Source of the DNA: Alphaproteobacteria bacterium
GTDB lineage: Bacteria; Pseudomonadota; Alphaproteobacteria; Caulobacterales; Aquidulcibacteraceae
Length of the DNA stretch: 64,000 bases
Assembly: GCA_018969015.1 (NCBI GenBank)
Contig: JAGWZE010000016.1
Span: 1 to 64,000, forward strand
Reading direction: 5' to 3'
Both the position numbers and the translations under genes were made by a program. The notes beneath the pieces were generated by a model. It was not told the origin of the DNA, searched no databases, and was given only the letters and a program-made list of their open reading frames with translations. Numbering within the stretch: position 1 is the first letter of the stretch; each line of letters begins with the position of its first letter. This document shows, piece after piece, positions 26,241 to 35,331 of this stretch.

Positions 26241-29200
26241 TCAGGAACCCGCGCCGAACTTCTTTTTGAGGCCGATCTTGAACGTGCGGCCGAGCGGGTT
26301 GCCCGTGAACGGGTCGTAGCTCAGGTCGAGACGCGCGAACGCCGGATCCTGGTCGGTGAAGTTCTCCACCGAGAACAGGAGCGTCGCGTTGCCCGGAAGA
26401 TCGGCGCGATAGGTCAGATCGTGCGTGAACTGACGATCGATCGTCTTCCCGGCGGTGATGGCCTGCGCCGTCGGCGTGGTCGGGTCGGCGCTGTTGCTCG
26501 TCGTTGAGGCGAACGGCGCGGTGCGCTGGTCGGTGTAATCGTCGACGAAGTTCAGGCCGTAGCGCAGCGAGTGGCGGCCGTGCTCGTACACGGCCGAAAC
26601 CGTGCCCTTGTACTTCGGCAGCGGGTACTGCGAGAGACCGGCGTTCAGCTTGTTCGTCGCGTCGAACGCGTTCTGCACGCGCACGCCCGCCACGGTGAAG
26701 TCGCCCACGGCGTATTTGAGCGTGTAGGTCGCGTCGACGCCGAGCGTCAGGTCGCCGCCCGCCACGTCATTGAACGTGTAGTTGCCCGAGAGGTCGATAC
26801 CGGACGTTTTCGTGTCCGGACCGTTGGTGACCTGCGTGCGGATCCGCGACACGCCGCCCGGCACGCAGCCCAGCGAGCTGAACGTGAACCGCGCCTGCAG
26901 GGCCGCAAAGGCGGGATCGCCGCAGCGCGCCGTCGAGGTCCCGCCCGGGAACATCGTGTTGGCGATGGCCTCGGTCGGTTCGGCGACGATCTGGTCCGTG
27001 AAGTTGAACTGCCAGAGGTCGATCGTGCCGCGGAAACCGCCGGCTTTCACGATGGCGCCGAGATTGTACGTGTCGGCCTTTTCCGGCTTGATCGTCGGGT
27101 TGCCGAAGATGTCGATCGCGCGGAAGGCGCCGAGCACGAAGTTGAAGGCCGTGACGCTGCCCGGCTGCGTGTTGGAGAGCGACGGGCCGCGGAACGTCGA
27201 GCCGGCGGAGCCGCGCAGCGCGAGCCAATCGGTCGCCTGCCAGCGCACCGAGACCTTGGGATTGAACGTGGAGCCCGTGGCGCCGCCGTAGTCTTCGTAG
27301 CGGGCCGCGACCACCGCGTTGAACGCCTCCGTGAACGGAAGATTCACTTCGGCGAACACGCCGTGCACGTCGCGCGACAGATCGGCCGGGAAGCCGCCGC
27401 CGAGGAAGATGTTGGCGCCCGTGACGGCCGTGCAGTTCGTGACGTTGTAGTCCGGCGTGGCGACGCACGGCGTCACCGTCAGGTTCGAGATGTCGTTGTA
27501 CTTCGTCTTGAACCCGGAGGTGCGCAGCTGTCCGCCGGCGGCCCACCCGATCTTGCCGCCCGGCAGTTCCCAGAAGGGCAGTTCGCCGTTGAGCACAGCG
27601 TCGACCGTGAGCAGGTCCGACGTCTGATCGGTGCGCTGGTAGGCGTACATCCAGCGCAGGATCTCGGTGTTCTGGGCCGTCGCCGAATTGTACTGCGGGT
27701 TGGAGACGCCGGTAATCTTGTTGGTGTCGATCCGCGTGGAGAAGGGGTTCCACCACAAGCAGCCGTTGGCGCCGGCCGTCGTGCCCGTGCAGTTCGCGCC
27801 ACCGAAGCCAAGCAGCGCGCGCTGGAAGCGGTTGACGAGGACGTCGTATCCGGTGCGGACGCCCTTGTCCTCCATGTAGGTGACGTTGATGTCGTAGCCG
27901 ATGTTCTCGGTGATCTCGCCCTTCACGCCGCCGGAGACGCGGTAGGCTTCCCACGTGCGCTTGCCTTCGGACGCGAAGTTGTTTTCCGGGAAGAGCGGGT
28001 TGCCGCCCCAGCCGAGCGGACGGTGCAGCGGCAGCAGCACGAACTGCGTGTTGCTCGGGAAGACGCCCGGGTTCTTGGCGATGAAGTCCTGGTAGAACGG
28101 GTTGGTCGCGGGCGTGATGTACTGGCCCGGGATGCCGCCCGCCTGCGCCGTCGGCGTCTGCAGGGTGATGTAGGCCGGCGAGGTCAGCCAGTCCGGCGTC
28201 GCCGTGTTCGCGTAGAGCACTTCGGCGTGGAACTTGTGCTTCGGCGCGATGTCGAAATCGACGCTCGAGAAGACCTGATAGCGGTCTTCGTTTTCGACGA
28301 GATTGTCGAACCGCACGAAGTTGAAATAGCAGGCCGGCGTCGCGCCGGTGAAGCCGGCGAACCCGCCGACCGCGGCGCATTGCGGATCGCGCACGATGCG
28401 CGGCGCGGCCGAGGGCGCGCCCGCCGCGTTGAGGAAGGCGATGCCGGTGCTGGTGAAGATGCCCGGGATGTAGGAGCTCGGGTTGCCGAAGGACGACCAG
28501 CCGCCCTGCGGGTTCTCGAGATAGGGGCGCGTCGCCCAGTCACGCTCGAGCGAACTCAGCTGCGATTTGTGCTGGAAGCCGACGGAGAAGAAGATGTTCG
28601 CGCGATCGGTGGAGTAGCCCGCGTTCATCGACGCGGTCCAGTTGCCGTCAGAGCCGTCGATCGACTTGTAGTCGCCGCCGACTTCCAGGCCGTCGAAGTT
28701 CGTCTTCGTGATGAAGTTGACGACGCCCGCCACGGCGTCGGAGCCGTAGGTCGCGGCCGCGCCGTCCTTCAGCACTTCGATCCGCGCGATCGCCGCGCTC
28801 GGGATCTTGTTGGTGTCGACGGTGGAGCCGACGAGGCCGAACGGGTTGAGCGCCATGCGGCGACCGTTCAGGAGCACCAGCGTCCGTTCCGGGCCGAGGC
28901 CGCGCAGGTTGATCGTGCCCGAGCCTTCCGCGCCCTGGGCGCGGCTGTCGAACTGGTTGGTGTCGCCCTGGACGCCCGACGAGACGCTGAGAAGCTTGAT
29001 GAGTTCGACGGTCGTCGGCGAGCCCTGCTTTTCGAGGTCCTCGGCGGACAGCACGTTCACCGGCAGCGCGGCGTCTTCGGGCGTGCCGCGGATGTAGGAG
29101 CCGGTGACGACGATTTCTTCTGTCGAAGCCCGCGTGCCGGATTGCGGCGCAGACGGCGTTTGAGCCTGGGCGGGGAGCGCGCCGAAGCCGAGCGCGAACG

Positions 29201-29246
29201 CCGCGGCAAGGGCCGACCCTCCACTGAACAGCGAAGTCTTCGACAT
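26241..29246 (-). CDS. TonB-dependent outer membrane receptor 1
   Basis: 1001 residues. Signal peptide 1-29 (ALPAQAQ). A TonB-box-like EEIVVTGSYI at about 43-52 opens the plug domain, with LRGLGPERTLVLLNGRRMA and IEVLKDGAAATYGSDAVAGVVNF, the usual plug signatures. The 22-strand barrel follows and ends in LGRTFKIGLKKKFG. Large extracellular loops carry Cys pairs (CTGTTAGANGC). It takes up a large or scarce nutrient using TonB energy; ligand unknown. GGGAGG lies six bases before ATG 29246. It is clearly paralogous to receptor 2 along the N terminus, plug and loops. It is preceded by a remnant of the mrp 3' end. Confidence 0.93.
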   Translation of the reverse strand: MSKTSLFSGGSALAAAFALGFGALPAQAQTPSAPQSGTRASTEEIVVTGSYIRGTPEDAALPVNVLSAEDLEKQGSPTTVELIKLLSVSSGVQGDTNQFDSRAQGAEGSGTINLRGLGPERTLVLLNGRRMALNPFGLVGSTVDTNKIPSAAIARIEVLKDGAAATYGSDAVAGVVNFITKTNFDGLEVGGDYKSIDGSDGNWTASMNAGYSTDRANIFFSVGFQHKSQLSSLERDWATRPYLENPQGGWSSFGNPSSYIPGIFTSTGIAFLNAAGAPSAAPRIVRDPQCAAVGGFAGFTGATPACYFNFVRFDNLVENEDRYQVFSSVDFDIAPKHKFHAEVLYANTATPDWLTSPAYITLQTPTAQAGGIPGQYITPATNPFYQDFIAKNPGVFPSNTQFVLLPLHRPLGWGGNPLFPENNFASEGKRTWEAYRVSGGVKGEITENIGYDINVTYMEDKGVRTGYDVLVNRFQRALLGFGGANCTGTTAGANGCLWWNPFSTRIDTNKITGVSNPQYNSATAQNTEILRWMYAYQRTDQTSDLLTVDAVLNGELPFWELPGGKIGWAAGGQLRTSGFKTKYNDISNLTVTPCVATPDYNVTNCTAVTGANIFLGGGFPADLSRDVHGVFAEVNLPFTEAFNAVVAARYEDYGGATGSTFNPKVSVRWQATDWLALRGSAGSTFRGPSLSNTQPGSVTAFNFVLGAFRAIDIFGNPTIKPEKADTYNLGAIVKAGGFRGTIDLWQFNFTDQIVAEPTEAIANTMFPGGTSTARCGDPAFAALQARFTFSSLGCVPGGVSRIRTQVTNGPDTKTSGIDLSGNYTFNDVAGGDLTLGVDATYTLKYAVGDFTVAGVRVQNAFDATNKLNAGLSQYPLPKYKGTVSAVYEHGRHSLRYGLNFVDDYTDQRTAPFASTTSNSADPTTPTAQAITAGKTIDRQFTHDLTYRADLPGNATLLFSVENFTDQDPAFARLDLSYDPFTGNPLGRTFKIGLKKKFGAGS

Positions 29247-29305
29247 CAGATTCCTCCCGAGCGGCCCCGGTTGTTTCGAGGGGTCCGCAGGGGAAGTTAA
29301 GACCA

Positions 29306-29353
29306 GTCAACTTGTCTGTTGAAGACAGTCGATTGCAGTTCTTACAAGTTGAC
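29306..29353. promoter_or_regulatory. long-spaced inverted repeat upstream of receptor 1
   Basis: GTCAACTTGT (29306-29315) and its exact inverse ACAAGTTGAC (29344-29353) are 28 bp apart, with a small CTGT-tgaag-ACAG dyad between. The location 60-107 bp before the receptor start fits a repressor or activator site. It has no counterpart upstream of receptor 2, although the bases immediately before both start codons are homologous. Confidence 0.45.
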
Positions 29354-29449
29354 ATACGCGTCACGATCTCGCCGCAATTTTCGCAGTGCGGTAAGCGATT
29401 ATGCCGGAACCATTTTGGGCGAGCGAGGGTCACCGAACGGCGCGGGATC

Positions 29450-29640
29450 CTCCGAAAATCGGAGGCTGACTGTGGCGCCATTGACACGATTCAGCTGGTC
29501 CAACGCAGCCGAAGCGATGTCGAGCAGCACGCGGGGCGCGGGGGAGGTCGAGCCCGACGCAACCTGAGGTCGGGATACGCCGCGGCATTGTTGCGGCGCA
29601 GCATTCTTGGCGGCGCGCCGCGCAAACCGTGCCGCCCGGC
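29450..29640 (-). pseudogene. degenerate remnant of the 3' end of mrp
   Basis: On the minus strand one frame encodes PAPRVLLDIASAALDQL, then ATVSLRFSED. This mirrors the C terminus of the intact Mrp protein in this window (PASRVLFDIASAALAGL, then TTVTIRFSDD). At DNA level 29450-29573 aligns with 32889-33013 at roughly three bases in four, including the shared TCCGAAAATCGG. Weaker similarity continues to about 29640. The original stop codon is lost and the frame runs on to 29399. The remnant lies the same distance (about 200 bp) from receptor 1 as intact mrp does from receptor 2. The rest of the 29247-29740 gap holds no gene. Confidence 0.75.
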
Positions 29641-29740
29641 GGCCCGTGCAACGGCACGATCGCTTCGTGGACTGCGCTTTCAGACGGGCTGCGCGGGGCG
29701 AGCGTCGCGCCATGCGGCGTTGGCGCGCCGCGGGCCAAAC

Positions 29741-29769
29741 GAAAAGGAGCGGCGCGTGCGCGCCGCTCC
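29741..29769 (-). terminator. intrinsic terminator of TonB-dependent receptor 2
   Basis: Stem GGAGCGGCGC / GCGCCGCTCC (29746-29755 with 29760-29769), then four T residues on the minus strand. The arms are identical to those of the receptor 1 terminator and only one loop base differs. Confidence 0.85.
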
Positions 29770-29791
29770 AAGACCACGATGGGCCGAGGCG

Positions 29792-32689
29792 TCAGGAGCC
29801 CAGGCCGAACTTCTTCGAGACGCCGATCTTGAACGTCCGGCCAAACGCGCGATGCGTGTAGACGTCGAAGTTCGTGTCGAAGCGCGCATACGGGGCGCCT
29901 TCGTCGAAAAGGTCGATGACCGACGCCGTTATCCTGAGGTCGCCGTCGCCCTTGAAGCGGTAGTGGATGTCGTTCTGCAGATTGGCGGCGATGGTTTTGC
30001 CCCTTGGGTTGACCGGGGCGGACAGGAAAATGTTCCCGGCCGTCGCGGACGGCAGACGCGCCCTCTCGTCCTCATAGTCGGTGATGTACCGCGCCACCCA
30101 GCGCAGGTTGTGAGGGCCGCGTGCGATTTCGACGAACGCGTTGGCCTTCCACTGCGGCAACGGGCGAATGTAGGTGGCCGTCCGGTTGAACCGACCGACC
30201 GCGTCGAAGGGCGCCGCGACCTGGACGCCATCGATGACGAGCGCGCCGACCTTGTATTCGATCGTATAGCTGCCGTCCGCGCCGAACGTCAGTTCCGCAC
30301 CGCCAAACGCGTCAGGAATGGTGTATTCGGCCGATGCATCGACGCCGCTGGTTTTGATCTTCGGGCCATTGATGATGTTCACGCGGATGCGCTCGAACGT
30401 TGCAGGCGTCGGTGGCGAGGCTGAAAACGTGACGCGCGACGCGAAGGGCGACGTCGTCGGCGCTGCGAGAACGTTCGCGAGCAGCGGATTGAAGGGCTCG
30501 ACGATGATCGGATCCTTGAAATCGAAGCTCCAATAATCGATCGACCCTTTGAAGCCGCCTCGCTCGATGACCGTCCCGGCATTGAACGTGGTCGCGGATT
30601 CCGGGTTGAGTTTCGGATTGCCAAACGTGTCGATCGCCTTGAATGCGCTGGCCGGCGCAACGAAGGCGAGCGTCGTGAACTGACCGCCGAGCTGGTTCAG
30701 CGATGGGCCGCGGAAGGTCGTTCCGGCGGAACCGCGGAACACGACGCCCTTCAACGGCTCATACCGCACCGCGAGTTTGGGATCCGTCGTGGAGCCGGTG
30801 CTTCCGCCATAGTCCTCATGTCGCACAGCAAGCTGCGCGTCGAGATTGTCCGAGAACGGAAGTCTGAACTCGGCAAACGCGCCCCAGACGTCACGATCGA
30901 CATCCACCGGGTTCGTCGGGCCGAGAAAGCCGAACACGCCCGTCTGTGACGCGCACGACTTGTCGCCCGGGACGGGGCAGGGGTTCTTCGTGAAGTCCGC
31001 GTTGTCGTTCGGATCCAGCTCGTAGGCGTCGATCCGGTACTGCGCGCCCGCTGCGAAGGCGATCGGCCCGCCGCCGAGTTTGATCGGCGTCTCACCGTTC
31101 ACCACCGCGTCGATCACCGTCAGGCGCGTCGTCGCTTCGGTGGCCGAAGCGCCGACCAGCCACTTCGCGAGCGCGGGCGAATTGGCCGTCGACGGGACGT
31201 AGCCGGGGTTCGGCGTGTCGCTGAATGCGCCCTGCTTAATCCCCGACGAGAACGGATTGTAGTACTCACAGCCATTTTCGCCGGGCGTCGTTCCCGTGCA
31301 GTTCGGACCGCCGAGGCCGTTGAGGGCTTTGTTGAACCGGTCGACGAACGTGTCGTTCGTCGATCGATTGCCGACATCGACCATGTGCGTCACCGCGACG
31401 TCCCACCCGACGCCGTTGGCGAACTCGCCTTTCAGCCCGCCCGATACGCGCCAGGCTTCATAGTCTCGGCTGCCGACCTGAGCGCCGCCGGTTCCGGGAA
31501 AGCCGCTCCATCCGAATGAACGGCCCGACCAGAGAACCGCGGACGCCGTGCCGAGCCAGGGATTGGCGGCAAGGAGCGATGGATTTTGCGCAAGCAAGGC
31601 CTGGAAACCCGGATGCGACGTCGGCACGACCACGGTCGGCCGCTGCGGCGGGTAGGACGGCGACGTCTTCCACTTCGGGACGTCGGTGTTTGCGTACAGG
31701 ACCTCCGCGTGGCCCTCGACGCCGCTTCCGAAGCGGTGGTTGAGTTCGGAAAAGACCTGGTACCGCGTTTCTTCCTCGACGAGGTTGTCGAAGGGAATGA
31801 AGCGGAACTGGCACGCGCCGTTGGCGACCGTGCCTCCGACGGCCGCGCACCCTGGATCAACGACGTTCAGCGTGCCCCGGGGGGAATTACCAACCGGCGT
31901 GGCGTTCAAGATCCGCCCCGGATTGCCGATCGCGGAGTAGCCGGATTGAGGGTTTCCGGCGAATGACACGTCGGCCACGTCGACGTCGGAGAAGCTCGTC
32001 TCCGATCGGAAGCTGTATCCGAAGGTCGTGACCCAGCTCGTCGCTTGCCCCTGCCATCCATACGCCAGGGACGCATTCGACTCGCCTTCGGAGCCGTCGA
32101 ACTTCTCGAAGTCGCCGCTGACGGCCAGTCCGTCGAGGCGCTTGTTCGTGATGAAGTTCACGACACCGGCGATGGCGTCCGATCCGTACAGTGCGGCGGC
32201 GCCGTCCTTGAGGATTTCGACACGCCCGATCGCCGCCGCGGGGATCAGGTTCGTGTCCACGAACGTCTGCGCGCTTTCCGCGATGCCATAGGGCGCCGAC
32301 GCCATGCGGCGCCCGTTCAACAGGACGAGCGTTCGCGCCGGGCCAAGACCGCGCAGGTTGATGTTGCCGAGGCCTTCGAGCCCGTTCGAAGAGAACTGGT
32401 TGGTTTCGCCATCCGTGCCGCTGGAGACCCCCAGGGTCTTGACCAGCTCCGTGATCGTCGGCGTGCCGACCTTCTCGAGATCCGCGGACGTCAGCACGTC
32501 GACCGGCAGCGCGGCGTTTTCCGGCGTGCCGCGGATGTAGGAGCCTGTGACGACGATTTCGTCCGTTGTCGATTTGCCGCTGGACTGAGGCGCATCTGGC
32601 GTCTGGGCGTCCGCGGGCAACGGGGTGAATCCAAACGCGATCGTGGCGGCAAGCGCGGACACTCCGCGCAGCAGCGAAGTATTCGACAT
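29792..32689 (-). CDS. TonB-dependent outer membrane receptor 2
   Basis: 965 residues from ATG 32689, chosen because GGGAGG is six bases upstream; the ATG at 32695 would abut the ribosome site. Signal peptide to about residue 28 (ADAQ). TonB-box-like DEIVVTGSYI, plug motifs LRGLGPARTLVLLNGRRMA and VEILKDGAAALYGSDAIAGVVNF, barrel end FGRTFKIGVSKKFG. It shares with receptor 1 the string GSYIRGTPE(D/N)AALPV, the CTGTT(A/P)G(A/E)NGC loop and the terminator. The barrel loops differ in length and charge, so ligand choice may have diverged. Upstream lies intact mrp on the same strand. Confidence 0.93.
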   Translation of the reverse strand: MSNTSLLRGVSALAATIAFGFTPLPADAQTPDAPQSSGKSTTDEIVVTGSYIRGTPENAALPVDVLTSADLEKVGTPTITELVKTLGVSSGTDGETNQFSSNGLEGLGNINLRGLGPARTLVLLNGRRMASAPYGIAESAQTFVDTNLIPAAAIGRVEILKDGAAALYGSDAIAGVVNFITNKRLDGLAVSGDFEKFDGSEGESNASLAYGWQGQATSWVTTFGYSFRSETSFSDVDVADVSFAGNPQSGYSAIGNPGRILNATPVGNSPRGTLNVVDPGCAAVGGTVANGACQFRFIPFDNLVEEETRYQVFSELNHRFGSGVEGHAEVLYANTDVPKWKTSPSYPPQRPTVVVPTSHPGFQALLAQNPSLLAANPWLGTASAVLWSGRSFGWSGFPGTGGAQVGSRDYEAWRVSGGLKGEFANGVGWDVAVTHMVDVGNRSTNDTFVDRFNKALNGLGGPNCTGTTPGENGCEYYNPFSSGIKQGAFSDTPNPGYVPSTANSPALAKWLVGASATEATTRLTVIDAVVNGETPIKLGGGPIAFAAGAQYRIDAYELDPNDNADFTKNPCPVPGDKSCASQTGVFGFLGPTNPVDVDRDVWGAFAEFRLPFSDNLDAQLAVRHEDYGGSTGSTTDPKLAVRYEPLKGVVFRGSAGTTFRGPSLNQLGGQFTTLAFVAPASAFKAIDTFGNPKLNPESATTFNAGTVIERGGFKGSIDYWSFDFKDPIIVEPFNPLLANVLAAPTTSPFASRVTFSASPPTPATFERIRVNIINGPKIKTSGVDASAEYTIPDAFGGAELTFGADGSYTIEYKVGALVIDGVQVAAPFDAVGRFNRTATYIRPLPQWKANAFVEIARGPHNLRWVARYITDYEDERARLPSATAGNIFLSAPVNPRGKTIAANLQNDIHYRFKGDGDLRITASVIDLFDEGAPYARFDTNFDVYTHRAFGRTFKIGVSKKFGLGS

Positions 32690-32790
32690 ATTCATCCTCC
32701 CGCTCGGCCGTTTTGTTTTGGTGGGCCGGCAGGATAAATTAGGACGCCGCGGCGTTTCTCTTGAAGGCGCTTAGGGTAAGTCTTTCGTGA

Positions 32791-32806
32791 TTGACGCAGA
32801 CGTCAA
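32791..32806. promoter_or_regulatory. perfect dyad TTGACG-N4-CGTCAA upstream of receptor 2
   Basis: A 6+4+6 perfect inverted repeat lies about 100 bp before the receptor start. One arm (TTGACG on the minus strand) could also serve as a -35 element, though no convincing -10 hexamer is seen 17 bases on. A second dyad, TGAAC-ac-GTTCA, is at 32847-32858, and a CACAAA/TTTGTG hairpin at 32858-32875 may weakly end the mrp transcript. Confidence 0.35.
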
Positions 32807-32883
32807 GATTTCAACGGGGGCGTGTCCCTTCATAAACGGCTGAAATTGAACACGTTCACAAATGTGGGTTTGTGACCGTCCGG

Positions 32884-34086
32884 TCAGTCGTCCGAAAATC
32901 GGATCGTCACTGTGGTTTCCGGGCCACGCTCGAGGCCGGCCAGCGCAGCAGAAGCGATGTCGAACAGCACGCGGGACGCGGGGTGGTCGGGGGCTGACGC
33001 AACCAGAGGGTGGCCCGCGTCGCCGCTTTGCCGCAGTGCAATGTCGATCGGAAGCGCGCCGAGGAAGGGGACGCCGGCCTGCTCGGCGGTGCGCCGGGCG
33101 CCGCCTTCGCCGAACAGTGCGAGCCGCGTCCCGTCGGGTTGGTCCAGCCAGGCCATGTTCTCGACCACGCCGAGGATCGGCACGTGGGTGCGGGCGAACA
33201 TCTGCAGGCCGCGGCGGACGTCGGCGAGGGCCACTTCCTGTGGCGTCGAGACGATGATGGCTCCGTCGAGCGGGATGCGCTGGGCGAGCGTCAGGTGCAC
33301 GTCCCCGGTGCCGGGCGGCAGGTCGAGGACGAGAATGTCGAGCGGCGCCCAGGCCACGTCGTCGAGCATCTGGCGCACCGCCGACGTCGCCATGGGGCCC
33401 CGCCAGATCATCGGCGCGTCGACGTCGACGATGTACCCGATCGACATCGAGCGCACACCGAAAGCGTTGAGGGGAATGAGGTTTCCGTCTTCTCCGGTCT
33501 CGGGCTTCGCGGTCGCGAGGCCAAGCAGCGTCGGCGTCGAGGGGCCATAGACGTCGAGATCCAATAGCCCCGTGCGCAGGCCGAGCGCCGCGAACGCGCA
33601 CGCCAGATTGACCGCCACGGTCGACTTGCCGACGCCGCCTTTGGCGCTCGAGACCGCGATGATGCGGGCGACGCCGGGCACGCCTTCGGGACGTCGGCTC
33701 TGCGCCGGGGCAGAGGCCGGCGGCGCGGCGCCTTCGCCCTTGCGCAGGCGGGTCGCCCCTGCGGGCGGCGCGGCGTGCGGAGAGGGGGGCGGCGCGGCGG
33801 GCGAGGCGGCAGCCGGACGCGGCGCATCATGGGCCGTCAGGACGGCCGTCACGCCGGTCACGCCGAATTGAGAGGCCGCGGCCCGCTCGGCCGCATCGCG
33901 CACCGGCACGTAGGCCGCGGCGAGGGCCGCCGGCGCCTCCAGGGCAAAGCTCACACGGCCTTTCGCGTCCTTGGCCAAGCCCTTGATGCGGCCCGCGGAG
34001 ACCAGTCCGAGGCCGGTTTCGGGGTCTTTGACCGCCTCTAGCGCGGTCGTGATCGCAGCCAAGGCATCCGCCAACCCGTTGTTCAT
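32884..34086 (-). CDS. mrp: Mrp/ApbC/NBP35-family iron-sulfur cluster carrier ATPase
   Basis: 400 residues from ATG 34086. An N-terminal MIP18/DUF59-like domain (about 5-85) is followed by a Pro/Ala-rich linker (about 88-135) and the deviant Walker A P-loop ATPase (SSAKGGVGKSTVAVNL). Further signatures are GLLDLDVYGPSTPTLLG, MIWRGPM and LDLPPGTGDVHLTL. Mrp proteins hold and hand over Fe-S clusters. The usual ENMSYFxCPHCG segment reads ENMAWLDQPDGTR here, so the CxxC pair is absent, as in some other alphaproteobacterial members. It is divergent from hflK with 59 bp between starts. Confidence 0.93.
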   Translation of the reverse strand: MNNGLADALAAITTALEAVKDPETGLGLVSAGRIKGLAKDAKGRVSFALEAPAALAAAYVPVRDAAERAAASQFGVTGVTAVLTAHDAPRPAAASPAAPPPSPHAAPPAGATRLRKGEGAAPPASAPAQSRRPEGVPGVARIIAVSSAKGGVGKSTVAVNLACAFAALGLRTGLLDLDVYGPSTPTLLGLATAKPETGEDGNLIPLNAFGVRSMSIGYIVDVDAPMIWRGPMATSAVRQMLDDVAWAPLDILVLDLPPGTGDVHLTLAQRIPLDGAIIVSTPQEVALADVRRGLQMFARTHVPILGVVENMAWLDQPDGTRLALFGEGGARRTAEQAGVPFLGALPIDIALRQSGDAGHPLVASAPDHPASRVLFDIASAALAGLERGPETTVTIRFSDD

Positions 34087-34145
34087 GCTTGATCCCTTAC
34101 CTACGCCCCCACATATCGGGCCCAACGCAACGGGGTGAAGGCAGT

Positions 34146-35321
34146 ATGCCGTGGAATGATCAGTCTGGCGGCGGTGGGCAGAAGCCCCCCGGCGGCTCCA
34201 ATGGCGGCCCCAATTCCGGGGGGCCGTGGGGCGATGGGCCGCGCCAGCCTTGGGGCCAACCGCCCAAGCGGCCGGACGCGCCGCCGCCCGGCGGGCCTGA
34301 CCTCGAAGAGATGATGCGCCGATTCCAGGATCGCATGCGCGGCGGCCGTGGCCGCGGCGGCGGCGTCGACGGCGGTCGTCCGTTCGGGCCGGCGGGCTTC
34401 GCCGTGCTGGGCGCGCTGCTGGTGGCGGGCTGGTTCGCCTCGGGCGTCTATGTCGTGGACACGGGTGAGCAGGGCATCGTGACCCGCTTCGGCGCGTTCG
34501 ACCGCGCCACCGGGCCTGGCCTGCACGTCCATCTGCCGCCCCCGCTCGAGAACGTCCGGGTGGAGCAGGTCACCCGCCAGCGCCGCGTGCAGATCGGGTT
34601 CGACGAGGGCCAGGACAAACTGTCCGAGAGCCTGATGCTGACGCGCGACGAAAGCATCGTCGACATCGATTTCACCGTCGTCTGGTCGCTGAAGGACGCG
34701 AAGGACTTCGTGTTCAATACGCGGAACCCGGAAGACATGGTGTTCGCCGTTTCCGAAAGCGCGATGCGCGAGGTCGTCGGCCAGCGTACCCTCGAAGCGA
34801 TCATCACGCGCGACCGCGGCGCCGTCGAAGACGCCACCAAGGCGCTGATGCAGCGCACGCTCGACAGCTACAAGTCGGGCATCCTGATCAACCAGGTGCA
34901 GTTGCAGAGCGCGACGGCGCCGCAAGTGGTGATCGAGGCGTTCGACGACGTCGTGCGCGCGAGCCAGGATGCCGACACCAAGATCAACGAGGCCACCAAG
35001 TACCAGAACGAGGTGGTCCCGCAGGCCCGCGGTGAAGCGGCGCGCATGATCCAGGAATCCGAGGCCTACAAAGAGCGCGTCGTGCGCGAGGCCAACGGTG
35101 AAGCCGAGCGCTTCCGCCTGATCCAGGAGCAGTACAAGGGCGCGCCGCGCGTGACCCGCGAGCGGCTCTATCTGGAGACGATGGAACGCATTTATGGCGG
35201 CGCCGACAAGATCATCGTCGACGGACGCACGGGCGTGACGCCGTACCTGCCGCTCGACCAGTTGCGCAGACAACAAGCCGGCCAAGGCGCGCCCACCGCG
35301 CCGCCGGCGCCGAACCGCTGA
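34146..35321 (+). CDS. hflK: FtsH protease modulator HflK
   Basis: 391 residues. The first 90 are Gly/Pro/Asn-rich and cytoplasmic, one membrane helix follows (about 97-116, FAVLGALLVAGWFASGVYVV), then an SPFH/band-7 domain (TGEQGIVTRFGAF) and a coiled coil (EAYKERVVREANGEAERF). HflK and HflC form a large membrane vault around the AAA protease FtsH and restrain its action. The ATG at 34146 gives the standard MPWN start seen in this family. hflC follows after 10 bp. Confidence 0.95.
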   Translation: MPWNDQSGGGGQKPPGGSNGGPNSGGPWGDGPRQPWGQPPKRPDAPPPGGPDLEEMMRRFQDRMRGGRGRGGGVDGGRPFGPAGFAVLGALLVAGWFASGVYVVDTGEQGIVTRFGAFDRATGPGLHVHLPPPLENVRVEQVTRQRRVQIGFDEGQDKLSESLMLTRDESIVDIDFTVVWSLKDAKDFVFNTRNPEDMVFAVSESAMREVVGQRTLEAIITRDRGAVEDATKALMQRTLDSYKSGILINQVQLQSATAPQVVIEAFDDVVRASQDADTKINEATKYQNEVVPQARGEAARMIQESEAYKERVVREANGEAERFRLIQEQYKGAPRVTRERLYLETMERIYGGADKIIVDGRTGVTPYLPLDQLRRQQAGQGAPTAPPAPNR

Positions 35322-35331
35322 GGAGCCTCCG

